Shown here piece after piece: positions 34,323 to 42,450 of a stretch of 64,000 nt of DNA. Numbering within the stretch: the first letter of the stretch is position 1; each line of letters opens with the position of its first letter. Source of the stretch: Nonomuraea ceibae. Lineage in GTDB: Bacteria > Actinomycetota > Actinomycetes > Streptosporangiales > Streptosporangiaceae. The notes under the pieces were generated by a model that worked only from the letters and a program-made list of their open reading frames with translations, did not search any database and was not told the origin of the DNA. Where the stretch lies: positions 35,314 to 99,313 of the forward strand of contig NZ_JAHKRO010000022.1 of NCBI RefSeq assembly GCF_019396325.1, read 5' to 3'. A program made the translations under genes and the position numbers.

Positions 34323-35086
34323 GCTTCCTCCTCGATCAGTCCCAGGGCCCGCAGGTCGTCGACGGGCGTGCCGGTGCTGCACGAGCCGTAGCTCACCAGC
34401 AGGTGCCTGGCCCGCTTCGCGGTCTCCTCCGGTACGTTGCGCGCGAGCTGCACGAGCTGGCCCACGTCGGTGGAGCGCAGCACGGGCGCCGGGTCGCGGC
34501 CCGCGACGGCCTCGCACACGGCCAGCACCAGGTTGAGGAAGCCGTAGCGGTCCACGCCGAGCGTGGGGTCGAAGTGCCGTACGGCGTGGTGCAGCCCGGC
34601 GGTCGCCTTGAACGGGATGTCGTTCTCGACGCAGAACCGGATGAACGCGGCGACCTGCTCGACCGGCGGGAAGGCGTCGGCCGCCTCGCCGCCGCAGCGG
34701 ATCTTCAGCCCCACCCCGGCGGGCACGTCCGGGACGAACTTGCCCGGCGGCACCTCGACGAACAGCCGTATCCCCGAGGGCAGGTCCAGCTCGCGGGCCA
34801 CGTCCTCGACAGTGCGCTCGGCGGGCAGCCTGGCCTCGACGAAGTCGACGGGCAGGTCGTCGAAGGGCGGCAGCTCGGGCGTGTCCTTGATCAGCCCGAT
34901 GCGGCGCGGCTGCCAGTCCTCGGCGCGCAGCCGGTCGAGTCGGCTGGCCGGGCACAGGAAGCGGTGCGTGAGCACCTCGACGTTCTCCTCGACGCCGCGC
35001 CGGTTGCGGGCCAGGGCTTCGGACATGTGCAGCGACGTCGGCGGGAACAGGCCCGCGTCGTCGACGAGTGCGGTGAAAAGCGTCAT
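34319..35086 (-). CDS. Uncharacterised enzyme-like protein in the homogentisate operon
   Basis: 255 residues; ATG 35086 overlaps the hmgA stop (ATGA) and its TGA overlaps the fahA GTG, so it is translated in step with both. I recognise no named family. The alternation of short strands with helices (LVDDAGLFPPT, VDFVEARLP, IRLFVEVPPG, VGLKIRCGG, IPFKATAGLHHAVRHFD, YGFLNLVLAVCEA) looks like a beta/alpha barrel. Asp9-Asp10, the Lys of GLKIRCGG, the Lys of FKATAGLHH and the His pair are candidate active-site residues. No maleylacetoacetate isomerase is present in this operon, so it may fill that step or modify a pathway intermediate; this is inference. Confidence 0.75.
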   Translation of the reverse strand: MTLFTALVDDAGLFPPTSLHMSEALARNRRGVEENVEVLTHRFLCPASRLDRLRAEDWQPRRIGLIKDTPELPPFDDLPVDFVEARLPAERTVEDVARELDLPSGIRLFVEVPPGKFVPDVPAGVGLKIRCGGEAADAFPPVEQVAAFIRFCVENDIPFKATAGLHHAVRHFDPTLGVDRYGFLNLVLAVCEAVAGRDPAPVLRSTDVGQLVQLARNVPEETAKRARHLLVSYGSCSTGTPVDDLRALGLIEEEA

Positions 35087-36252
35087 CGTGACCAGGTCCA
35101 GGCGTATCCGGGGTCCTCGCAGGACAGTGCGCCCTGCCCGAGATCGAGCGGGCGGAAGGTGTCGACCATCACGGCCATCTCGCTGGTGGTCGTGACGCCC
35201 TTGGCGACGGCGTCGATGACCGCCTCGACCGCGCCGGGCTGCGGCCCGTGCGTGAATCCGGCCGGGTGCAGCGAGATCGAGCCGACGTCGATGCCGGATC
35301 CCTGGCGCGCGGAGTAGTCGCCGCCCACGTAGAACATGAACTCGTCGGAGTCCACGTTGTGGTGGTTGTAAGGGATCGGCACGGATTCGGGATGGAAGTC
35401 GAGCGGCCGGGGGCAGAACGAGCACACGACGAAGCCGGGGCCCTCGAAGGTCTGGTGGACCGGCGGCGGCGCGTGCGTCTTCTTCACCACGGGCTCGAAG
35501 TCGTTGATGTTGAACGCGTACGGGTAGAGGCAGCCGTCCCAGCCGACCACGTCGAACGGGTGATTGCGGTAGACCAGCCGGGTGAGCCCGCCGCGGGTGC
35601 GGACGAGCACCGGCACCTCCTCGCCCTCGACGGTCAGCGGCTCGGCGGGGGCGCGCAGGTCGCGCTCGCAGTAGGGGGCGTGCTCCAGGAACTGGCCGTG
35701 CTGCGACAGGTAGCGCTTGGGCGGCCTGATGTGCCCGGACGCCGCGATGACCAGCGCGTTGACGGGCCCGTCGGGCACCCAGCGGTGGATGGTGCCGGTC
35801 GGGATGACGACGTAGTCGCCGGGCCCGGCCTCGATCACCCCGTACGTGGACTCGAACCGGGCGCGGCCGGCCTGGACGTACACGCATTCGTCGCCCATCG
35901 AGTTGCGGTAGAGCTCGCTGGGCCGGTCGGTGGTGGCGTACGACAACCGGACGTCGCCGTTGCCCGCCAGCAGGACGCGCCCGGACACGAGGTCGCCGGC
36001 GCTGGTGAGCTGCTGGGTGCGGAAGTGGCGCGGCGACAGCGGCAGGTTGGGCTCGAGCCGCGTGCTGATCTCGGGGGTGACGGCCTCGGCCTTGAGGATG
36101 GCGGTCGGCAGGTGGCGGTGGTAGAGCAGCGAGGAGTCGGACGAGAAGCCTTCCTCGCCCATCAGCTCCTCGGCGTACAGGCCGCCGTCGGGCCGCCTGA
36201 ACTGGACGTGGCGCTTGCGAGGCACCTCTCCCACGACGCGGTAGTACGGCAT
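35083..36252 (-). CDS. hmgA: Homogentisate 1,2-dioxygenase
   Basis: 389 residues from ATG 36252, preceded by GGAGGAG; the frame is open 12 codons upstream. It is a double-barrel cupin. PYNHHNVDSDEFMFYVGGDY provides the His and Glu iron ligands, and GSISLHPAGFTHGPQPG the remaining His. FDVVGWDGCLYPYAFNINDFEPV is also a family signature. The Fe(II) enzyme opens homogentisate to maleylacetoacetate. It is the first gene of a three-gene coupled unit (hmgA, unknown protein, fahA), and a palindromic site lies in its 5' leader. Confidence 0.96.
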   Translation of the reverse strand: MPYYRVVGEVPRKRHVQFRRPDGGLYAEELMGEEGFSSDSSLLYHRHLPTAILKAEAVTPEISTRLEPNLPLSPRHFRTQQLTSAGDLVSGRVLLAGNGDVRLSYATTDRPSELYRNSMGDECVYVQAGRARFESTYGVIEAGPGDYVVIPTGTIHRWVPDGPVNALVIAASGHIRPPKRYLSQHGQFLEHAPYCERDLRAPAEPLTVEGEEVPVLVRTRGGLTRLVYRNHPFDVVGWDGCLYPYAFNINDFEPVVKKTHAPPPVHQTFEGPGFVVCSFCPRPLDFHPESVPIPYNHHNVDSDEFMFYVGGDYSARQGSGIDVGSISLHPAGFTHGPQPGAVEAVIDAVAKGVTTTSEMAVMVDTFRPLDLGQGALSCEDPGYAWTWSR

Positions 36253-36269
36253 CCGCTCCTCCACCAACT

Positions 36270-36315
36270 GTCCGCTAATCGGACGCATGTGTCCTTTATG
36301 TGTAACAACCGTCCG
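36270..36315 (-). promoter_or_regulatory. hmgA leader with GTCCG palindrome, candidate IclR operator
   Basis: GTCCG-CTAAT-CGGAC (36270-36284) is a perfect 15-bp palindrome 18 bases before the hmgA start, and a third half-site CGTCCG lies at 36310-36315. The adjacent iclR gene makes its product the likely ligand-responsive regulator. TTGTTA on the minus strand (about 36307-36302) could be the -35 element. Confidence 0.5.
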
Positions 36316-36332
36316 TCATAGCCTCCGCAATG

Positions 36333-36962
36333 TCAACCCAGCGCGTCGGCGAGCCCGGCCGCCGCCTCGACGACCAGCGCGCCTGTGGAGGGAGGCAGCG
36401 GCCCGAACGTCACCACCCCGACGGAAGCCTCCAGCCAGGGCAGCCCCGTCACCGGCGCCGCCATCCCCCTTGCACCCTCCTGCAACTGCCCCTCGGTGAC
36501 GAGATAATCGGCCCGGCCCTCGCGCGCCGCCAGAATCGCCTGCCCGGCCGCGCCTTTGGCCAGCGGATGGCGCGAGCCCTCGCGGTAGGCCACGTGCATG
36601 TCCGTCCACGACGGCTCGACCACGGCGACCGCGAGCCCGTCGTCGCCCTCGGCCACGGTCAGGTGCGCGGTCGCGCCCACCTGCTCGGCCAGCCGCCGCA
36701 GCGTGGGCAGCGCCGCCGCGCGCAACAGCGGCTGCACGGCCTGCGCCAGCACGAGCACGCCGAACCCCAGGTGCACCCGCCCTTCGGCGTCGCGGCGGAC
36801 GAACCCTTCGTTGAGCAGCGTGGTCAGCAGGCGGTAGACCACGGGCCGGCTCAGCGACAGCTCGGCGCTCAGCTCGGTGGGCGTGCGGCCGCCCTTGCCG
36901 TCGGCGAGCAGGCGCAGCAGGCGCAGCCCGCGTTCGAGGGTCTGGGCGGATTCGGCGGCCAT
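36333..36962 (-). CDS. IclR family transcriptional regulator
   Basis: 209 residues, shorter than the usual 240-260. The winged helix is intact: TLERGLRLLRLLADGKGGRTPTELSAELSLSRPVVYRLLTTLLNEGFVRR (about 8-57). The effector domain (about 75-209) contains TAHLTVAEGDDGLAVAVVEPSWTDMHVAYREGSRHPLAKGAAGQAIL. Several conserved parts of the C-terminal domain look abbreviated. Its stop lies 80 bases before the hmgA start on the same strand, so it most likely controls the homogentisate genes, perhaps with homogentisate as effector. Confidence 0.88.
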   Translation of the reverse strand: MAAESAQTLERGLRLLRLLADGKGGRTPTELSAELSLSRPVVYRLLTTLLNEGFVRRDAEGRVHLGFGVLVLAQAVQPLLRAAALPTLRRLAEQVGATAHLTVAEGDDGLAVAVVEPSWTDMHVAYREGSRHPLAKGAAGQAILAAREGRADYLVTEGQLQEGARGMAAPVTGLPWLEASVGVVTFGPLPPSTGALVVEAAAGLADALG

Positions 36963-36994
36963 GACAACGATTATCTATGCGTGAGCCGAGGGTG

Positions 36995-37023
36995 ACGTAA
37001 CGCGATGAAAGGGGTACGTAACG
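36995..37023. promoter_or_regulatory. Direct repeats in the iclR/secreted-protein divergent region
   Basis: ACGTAACG occurs at 36995-37002 and again at 37016-37023, start to start 21 bp, i.e. two helical turns. This spacing suits a dimer or two tandem molecules on one DNA face. The region separates the iclR start (36962, minus) from the secreted protein start (37048, plus). Confidence 0.4.
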
Positions 37024-37047
37024 GAGCAGAAGCACCGGGGGGTAAAA

Positions 37048-37677
37048 ATGCGGTCAACGTGGATACTCCTGGTTGCCGGGTTGGCCATGTGCGGGTTGCT
37101 TCCGGCCCTTCCCTCCGACGGCGCGCAGGCGATCTACATGGCCCGGGGTCTGCCGGTGGCGACCCCGTCCGACCGGCTCGTGGAGGACACCTTCTACGTC
37201 ACCGAGGGCATCGAGGTGGCGCGTCAGCTCCTGCCCGTCGAGAAGGGCGTCGCCTTCCGCGCCGCGGCGGAGCTCGTGCCCGGCATCGGGGTCGACGCCG
37301 CGGGCAGGCTGTACGGCACGCCCGACCGGGCGGGCACGTACGCGGGGCACGTCCAGGTCTGCGCCGGCCAGAGCTGCACCGAGGAGCGGATCACGTTCGT
37401 CGTGCTGCGCAACGTGCCGTGGGACCCGGGCGTGCTCACCTTCCCCGGCTCGGCCGGACGGCCGCTGACCGGGCGCATCCAGATCAAGGGCGGGCCGTCG
37501 GGCGTGCTGCCGACCGTCAGCGTCACGAACCACGACGCGCTGCCGCACGGCGTCACGATCGGCCCCGACGGGAACATCAGCGGCGTGCCGACGGCGGCGG
37601 GCGTGACGCGGGTGCCGGTGCGCATCTGCGTGGCGGGCAACTGCGCGGGCGTCGTGGTCACATTCATCGTGGTCTGA
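37048..37677 (+). CDS. Secreted putative Ig-fold (He_PIG-like) protein
   Basis: 209 residues. A signal peptide (MRSTWILLVAGLAMCGLLPALPSDGAQA) precedes two similar 75-residue modules. Each ends with a GIxxDxxGxxxGTPxxAGTYxxxVxVC-type pattern: GIGVDAAGRLYGTPDRAGTYAGHVQVC and VTIGPDGNISGVPTAAGVTRVPVRIC. This is the putative Ig (He_PIG) consensus found in extracellular proteins. Each module has a Cys pair likely to form a disulfide (VCAGQSC, ICVAGNC). Transcribed away from iclR. No enzyme motif; surface binding or structural role is likely. Confidence 0.75.
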   Translation: MRSTWILLVAGLAMCGLLPALPSDGAQAIYMARGLPVATPSDRLVEDTFYVTEGIEVARQLLPVEKGVAFRAAAELVPGIGVDAAGRLYGTPDRAGTYAGHVQVCAGQSCTEERITFVVLRNVPWDPGVLTFPGSAGRPLTGRIQIKGGPSGVLPTVSVTNHDALPHGVTIGPDGNISGVPTAAGVTRVPVRICVAGNCAGVVVTFIVV

Positions 37678-37689
37678 CCCTTGCGGCGG

Positions 37690-37705
37690 GACCGGCTTTC
37701 CGGTC
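37690..37705 (+). terminator. Hairpin after the secreted Ig-fold gene
   Basis: GACCGG (37690-37695), loop CTTT, CCGGTC (37700-37705) follows the stop by 12 bases and ends just before the next gene's start. It may terminate or attenuate transcription into the FAD oxidoreductase gene. Confidence 0.4.
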
Positions 37706-37717
37706 ACCGTGAATCCC

Positions 37718-38821
37718 ATGAAATCGGTCATTGTGGTCGGGGCAGGGATCTGGGGATCGTCGCTGGCCTTGCGGCTGGCCGAGACCGGCTGGGCGGTGAC
37801 GCTGGTCGAGCAGCACACCCCCGGGCACGTGCGCCAGGCGAGCGCGGGGGAGACCAGGCTGCTGCGCTGCTCGCACGGCTCCGAGGAGTGGTACGCCCGG
37901 ATGGCCTGGCGGGCGCGCGAGGGCTGGCGGCGGCTGGAGGAGCGGGCCGGCGAGCCGCTCTATCACGAGGCGGGCCTGATGTGGTTCGCCGGGACGCCGG
38001 ACGGCTGGGAGCACACCAGCGCCCAGGTCCTGAAAAATCTCGACATCCCGTGTGAGGTGCTGGACCCCGCCGACGGCGCCAGGTTCTTCCCCGAGTTCCG
38101 CGGCGACGACCTCAGCTTCCTGCTCTGGGAGCCGCACGCCGGCGTGCTGCGCGCCCGCCGCGCCACCCAGGTCACCGCCGCCCTCGCCGTGTCGGCCGGC
38201 GTCCGCCTGGTCCGCGCCCGCGCCGTGCCCGCCCCGGACGGCGTCCGCGTGGGCGGCGACGTGCTCACCGCCGACCGGATCGTGTGGGCCTGCGGCGCCT
38301 GGCTGCCCGAGCTGTTCCAGGTGCCGATGACCGTGACCAAGCAGGACACGCTGCACTTCGCCGTGCCCACCGCCTGGACCACGCCCGGCACCCCCGCCTG
38401 GGTGGACCACGGCGCCTCGGCCTACGGCCACGGCGACGTCGACGGCGTGGGCATGAAGGCCACCTCCGACGCCGAGGGCAGGCCGTACGAGCCCGAACAC
38501 GGCGAGCGCGTGGTCGACGAGGCCAGCGTCGCGAACGCCCGCGCCTACCTGGGCCGCCGCTTCCCGTCGCTGGTGTCGGCGCCGGTGCTGTTCAGCCAGG
38601 TCTGCCAGTACGCGCTCACGCCCGACGCCGAGTGGATCATCGCCGAGACGTCGCCCGGCGTGTGGCTGCTCGGCGGCGACTCCGGCCACGGCTTCAAGCA
38701 CGCCCCCGCGCTGGCCGAGTACGTGGCGGGCGTCCTGGACGGCGACCACGCGCCGGAGCCCCGCTTCGCCCTGCGCGAGCGGGTCCCGGCACGCGGCCTG
38801 CGGACCAGCGGCTCAACGTGA
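37718..38821 (+). CDS. FAD-dependent oxidoreductase (DAO/sarcosine-oxidase-like)
   Basis: 367 residues from ATG 37718; GTG 37709 is possible. KSVIVVGAGIWGSSLALRLAETGWAVTLVEQ is the FAD-binding motif. HEAGLMWFAGT, WACGAWLPELF and LLGGDSGHGFKHAPALAEYVAGVL match the monomeric sarcosine oxidase/N-methyltryptophan oxidase branch, in which the C-terminal GHGFKHAP holds flavin contacts. These enzymes oxidise secondary amines such as N-methyl amino acids. The substrate is unknown. It overlaps the 3' end of the convergent MFS gene by nine bases. Codon bias flips from G-rich to C-rich near 38030. Confidence 0.83.
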   Translation: MKSVIVVGAGIWGSSLALRLAETGWAVTLVEQHTPGHVRQASAGETRLLRCSHGSEEWYARMAWRAREGWRRLEERAGEPLYHEAGLMWFAGTPDGWEHTSAQVLKNLDIPCEVLDPADGARFFPEFRGDDLSFLLWEPHAGVLRARRATQVTAALAVSAGVRLVRARAVPAPDGVRVGGDVLTADRIVWACGAWLPELFQVPMTVTKQDTLHFAVPTAWTTPGTPAWVDHGASAYGHGDVDGVGMKATSDAEGRPYEPEHGERVVDEASVANARAYLGRRFPSLVSAPVLFSQVCQYALTPDAEWIIAETSPGVWLLGGDSGHGFKHAPALAEYVAGVLDGDHAPEPRFALRERVPARGLRTSGST

Positions 38822-40039
38822 GGCGTGCTCCGGCGCGCGCAGGTTGCGCACCCCGGGGGACAGCAGCGCCGCGCACGTCGAGAGCAGCACCAGGACCCCG
38901 CAGCCGACCAGCGCCGCCGGCGCGCCCACCCGCTCCGCCACCGGCCCCGCCAGCATGAGCCCGACCGGGCCGAACATCAGCGAGCCGAGCGCGTCGTACG
39001 AGCTCACCCGTGACAGCGACTCGGGCGGGATCTCCCGCTGCATCGTCGTCTGCCACAGCACCCCGAACACGTCGAAGCAGACGCCCAGCAGGAACGCGCC
39101 CGCCACGCTGGCCCACAGCGGGGCCTGCCCGCCGAGCAGGAAGTACGGCAGCGCCACCGGCAGGCAGCACAGGGTGCCGACCAGGATCGGGCGGCGCGGG
39201 CGCAGCCGCAGCGACACCACCACCCCGGCGATCGTGCCCACGCCCTCCCCGGCCAGGAACGCCGACCAGGCCGCCGCCCCGCCGAGACTCTGCTCGGCCA
39301 GCAGCGGCCCGAGCACCCCGTGACCGGCCTGGATCGCCATCACCAGCACGGAGAACTGCGCCACCACCACCCAGATCCACTGCCGGGACCTGAACTCGCG
39401 CCATCCTTCCCGCAGATCGGCCAGCACGGAGTCGCCGGGCTTGGCACGTTCCGACCGGGTCATCCGCAGGCCCGCGACGAGCACGCCCGCCAGCGCGTAC
39501 AGCCCGGAGCTGACCGCCAGCGCCCAGCCGCCGCCGACCAGCACCACCGTGCCGCCGCCGAGGACCGCGCCGCCCACGCGGGAGACGTTCGCGCCCAGGC
39601 CCAGCAGCGCGTTGCCGGCCTGCAGCCGCTCCGGCGGCACCACCTCGGGGATGATGCCGGTCAGCGCGGGGAAGATCACCGCGATCCCCATGCCGGTCAC
39701 CGCCGCTGCCGCCGCCATGAGGGGCATCGGCGTCCAGCCGGTCAGCATCATGGCCGCCAGCGCGGCGAACCCGGCGGCGTTCACCCACTCGCCGGCCATC
39801 ATCACCCGGTTGCGCGGCAGCCGGTCCGCGATCACCCCGCCGAACAGCAGTAACAGCACGGTCGGCAGCGACTGCGCGGTGAGCACCACCGACAGCGTGG
39901 TGGCGGTCGCGCCGGGCAGGCGCAGCACCCCGAACGCCAGGGCGACGGGCGCGAACGTGCTGCCCAGCACCGAGAGCGTCCGGGCGGACAGCAGCAACGC
40001 GAACCGGCGGTCCCGGAGCAGCGCGAGATCCCCGAGCAC
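38813..40039 (-). CDS. MFS transporter (DHA3/EntS-like)
   Basis: 408 residues, 12 hydrophobic segments, beginning MLGDLALLRDRRFALLLSARTLSVLGSTFAPVALAFGVL. FGGVIADRLPRNRVMMAGEW after TM2 is the MFS signature of the MFS_3 (enterobactin/macrolide exporter) group. QREIPPESLSRVSSYDALGSLMFGPVG near TM10 also fits. Substrate unknown. Transcribed divergently from the secreted protein at 40175. Confidence 0.88.
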   Translation of the reverse strand: MLGDLALLRDRRFALLLSARTLSVLGSTFAPVALAFGVLRLPGATATTLSVVLTAQSLPTVLLLLFGGVIADRLPRNRVMMAGEWVNAAGFAALAAMMLTGWTPMPLMAAAAAVTGMGIAVIFPALTGIIPEVVPPERLQAGNALLGLGANVSRVGGAVLGGGTVVLVGGGWALAVSSGLYALAGVLVAGLRMTRSERAKPGDSVLADLREGWREFRSRQWIWVVVAQFSVLVMAIQAGHGVLGPLLAEQSLGGAAAWSAFLAGEGVGTIAGVVVSLRLRPRRPILVGTLCCLPVALPYFLLGGQAPLWASVAGAFLLGVCFDVFGVLWQTTMQREIPPESLSRVSSYDALGSLMFGPVGLMLAGPVAERVGAPAALVGCGVLVLLSTCAALLSPGVRNLRAPEHASR

Positions 40040-40108
40040 GCCTCTTCCCCCTTGCTGAGCCCCGCACTCGCCGTGGAGGACAGTCGTAAAGCAACCCCGT
40101 TGATGTGA

Positions 40109-40137
40109 TTGAACGATACTGATTCGGCCGATAGTGT
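40109..40137 (+). promoter_or_regulatory. Probable sigma-A-type promoter for the 40175 gene
   Basis: TTGAAC (40109-40114) and TAGTGT (40132-40137) are separated by exactly 17 bases. Transcription would start near 40144, giving a leader of about 30 bases that contains the ribosome-binding site GGAAGG (40165-40170). Confidence 0.5.
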
Positions 40138-40174
40138 GCGATATGCCCGGCGATCACCCCCCTCGGAAGGCGCC

Positions 40175-41461
40175 ATGAGACTGAGGCAGATCTTCGTCAT
40201 CGGCCTGACCCTGTCGCTGCTCGGCATCGGCGTCCCCGCCTGGTCGCAGGACGACCCGCGCAGCTGCAACGACCTGATGGACGCGGACGCCCCCGCCTAT
40301 GTCGTCTGCACCTGGCTCGCCACGCCCGAGGAGGCGGCCGACATCGCCAGGTTCTGGGCCGGCAACGACGGCCAGAACATGAAGGACTCCGGTCCCATGG
40401 ACAAGGGCACCGTCGACTGCACCCAGCCGGGCAACGTCTGCCCCGGCGGCGGCGAGGGTGACGGCGAGATGCACGAGATCGGCGACCCGCTCCCCGAGGA
40501 CGCCGAAGAGGGCGGCACCCCCGAGTGCGAGGGCGCCGAGCCCTGCTACGTCGACCCCGACAACGTCACGCCCGCCCAGGCCAAGCAGGCCGCCGAGAGC
40601 CCCACCGGCCAGAGCGTCAAGACCGCCGCCGCAACCGGCATGCGCATCTGGATCGACGCCGAGCTGGCCGACGACTACAAGGCCGGCAAGCTCGCCGAGG
40701 CCGCCAAGCAGGTCGCCGCGCTCGCCGTGCAGCCCGGCGTCGTCGGCGTCCGGTTCAGCTCCCAGCTCGGAGCCAACAGCACCTTCGAGAGCGCCGACGA
40801 GATCGACGCCTTCCTGACCGAGGCGTCCACCGCCCTGCGCAACTCCGCCCCCGGCAAGAAGCTCGCCGTCCACACCGTCGTGCCGGTCCTCGGCTGCGGC
40901 GCCGACGACGCCTGCAAGGCCGAGCTGACCAAGAAGCACCCGCTCCTCGACCCCGAGCGCGTCGGCGGCTGGCTCGCCAGGGGCCTCGTCGACCAGCTCG
41001 CCCTCGACGGCGGCCACCTGGCCACCGAGTACGCCACCTGGCAGATCTCCGCCGCCGACGCCCAGCGCAACCAGTGGATCCAGGTCCGCGCCCGCGCCTG
41101 GGACGCCTACGGCCAGATCGCCGCCGAGGACGCCGGCTTCGCCGCCCCCGGCGGCCCGCAGCTCACCGCCGAGCAGGCCACCCAGTCGATCACCGACCGC
41201 GTCGCCGCCCCGCTCCAGGCCGACGCCGCCGAGACCGTCACCCTCTGGACCCGCTGGCAGAACGACCAGGGCCAGGTCAACCGGGCCTACGGCGAGAAGT
41301 GGGCGGCGAACGCCACCTGGGACGAGCTCAAGAAGCTCACCTCGGTGCGGCCCCGCCTGGCCACGCTGTACAACCCGGCCGCTCCCGAGGTGGACGCGGC
41401 GACGGACCTGAAGAACCTCGCGCAGGTCTTCGGCCAGGTGTACCTCCACAGCGGCCTCTGA
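40175..41461 (+). CDS. Secreted protein of unknown function, Asp/Glu/Ala-rich
   Basis: 428 residues from ATG 40175 with GGAAGG at good spacing. A signal peptide (MRLRQIFVIGLTLSLLGIGVPAWSQ) precedes an acidic, Cys-containing region (CNDLMD, VCTW, DCTQPGNVCPGGGEGDGE, ECEGAEPCYVD). From about residue 150 an Ala-rich (beta/alpha)-like part begins: TGMRIWIDAELADDYKAGKLAEAAKQVAALAVQPGVVGVRFSSQLG and KKLAVHTVVPVLGCG. I suspect a TIM-barrel-like extracellular domain but cannot name the family. The gene ends 14 bases before DUF2332 on the same strand. Confidence 0.65.
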   Translation: MRLRQIFVIGLTLSLLGIGVPAWSQDDPRSCNDLMDADAPAYVVCTWLATPEEAADIARFWAGNDGQNMKDSGPMDKGTVDCTQPGNVCPGGGEGDGEMHEIGDPLPEDAEEGGTPECEGAEPCYVDPDNVTPAQAKQAAESPTGQSVKTAAATGMRIWIDAELADDYKAGKLAEAAKQVAALAVQPGVVGVRFSSQLGANSTFESADEIDAFLTEASTALRNSAPGKKLAVHTVVPVLGCGADDACKAELTKKHPLLDPERVGGWLARGLVDQLALDGGHLATEYATWQISAADAQRNQWIQVRARAWDAYGQIAAEDAGFAAPGGPQLTAEQATQSITDRVAAPLQADAAETVTLWTRWQNDQGQVNRAYGEKWAANATWDELKKLTSVRPRLATLYNPAAPEVDAATDLKNLAQVFGQVYLHSGL

Positions 41462-41475
41462 GCCACCCGGCGGAC

Positions 41476-42450
41476 ATGGACACCGCCGGGCGCTACCGAG
41501 GCTTCGCCCTGGAAGCCCGCGGCCACTCGCCCGCCTACGAGCTCCTGGCGAGCAGGATCGCCGACGACGACGGCCTGCTCGCCCTGATCGACCGGCTCCC
41601 CGAGGCCAAACGGCAGCCGAACCTGCTGCTGGGAGCCGTACGCCACCACGGCGGCCCGCACGACGACTACGCGGCCTTCCGCGCCTGGACGACCGCCCAC
41701 TGGGACCTGGTCAGCGCCACCATGCGCGCCCGCAGCACCCAGACGAACGAGCCGGGCCGGTGCGCCACCCTCCTGCCGGTCCTCGCCGCCCTGCCCCAGC
41801 CGCTGGCCCTGATCGAGGTGGGCGCGTCGGCCGGCCTGTGCCTCTACCCGGACCGGTACGCCTACCGCTACGACGACCGCCCGGTGCTCGGCTCCGCCGA
41901 GGTCGTCCTCGACTGCCGCACCGGCGGCCGGGCCCCGCTCCCGCGGGAGGTGCCCGCCGTCGCCTGGCGGGCCGGACTCGACCTCAACCCGCTCGACGTG
42001 CGCGACCCCGGCGACGTGCGCTGGCTGGAGTCGCTGATCTGGCCCGAGCGGCACGAACGCCTGCGCCGCCTGCGGGCCGCCGTCCGCGTGGCCGGCGCGG
42101 ACCCGCCCCGCCTCGTGCGCGGCGACCTCAACGAGGCGCTCGCCGGCCTGATCGCCCAGGCGCCCGCCGGGGCCACCCCGGTCGTCTTCCACAGCGCGGT
42201 GCTCGCCTACCTGCCGCCGGAGGCGCGGGCGGCGTTCGCCGGGACCGTGCGCGCCCTGCCCGGCCACTGGATCTCCAACGAGGCCCCCGGCGTGCTGCCG
42301 CTCCCGGGCACTCCCGAGCCGCCCGCCGGCCGCGCGGTGTTCGTGCTCGCCCTCGACGGCAGGCCGCTGGCGTTCGCCGGTCCGCACGGTCAGTCGCTCG
42401 ACTGGTTCGCTAGTGAGCCGCCGCCAGCGACCGGTCCAGCAGCTCGCTGA
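41476..42450 (+). CDS. DUF2332 family protein
   Basis: 324 residues from ATG 41476. YRGFALEARGHSPAYELLASRIADDDGLLALIDRLPEAKRQPNLLLGAVRHHGG is the family opening, and LIEVGASAGLCLYPDRYAYRY and RAGLDLNPLDVRDPGDVRWLESLIWPE are further signatures. The EVGASAGL loop resembles a nucleotide/SAM-binding turn, so a methyltransferase-like fold is possible (inference); function is unknown. Its last 41 bases overlap the 3' end of the convergent merR gene. Confidence 0.85.
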   Translation: MDTAGRYRGFALEARGHSPAYELLASRIADDDGLLALIDRLPEAKRQPNLLLGAVRHHGGPHDDYAAFRAWTTAHWDLVSATMRARSTQTNEPGRCATLLPVLAALPQPLALIEVGASAGLCLYPDRYAYRYDDRPVLGSAEVVLDCRTGGRAPLPREVPAVAWRAGLDLNPLDVRDPGDVRWLESLIWPERHERLRRLRAAVRVAGADPPRLVRGDLNEALAGLIAQAPAGATPVVFHSAVLAYLPPEARAAFAGTVRALPGHWISNEAPGVLPLPGTPEPPAGRAVFVLALDGRPLAFAGPHGQSLDWFASEPPPATGPAAR

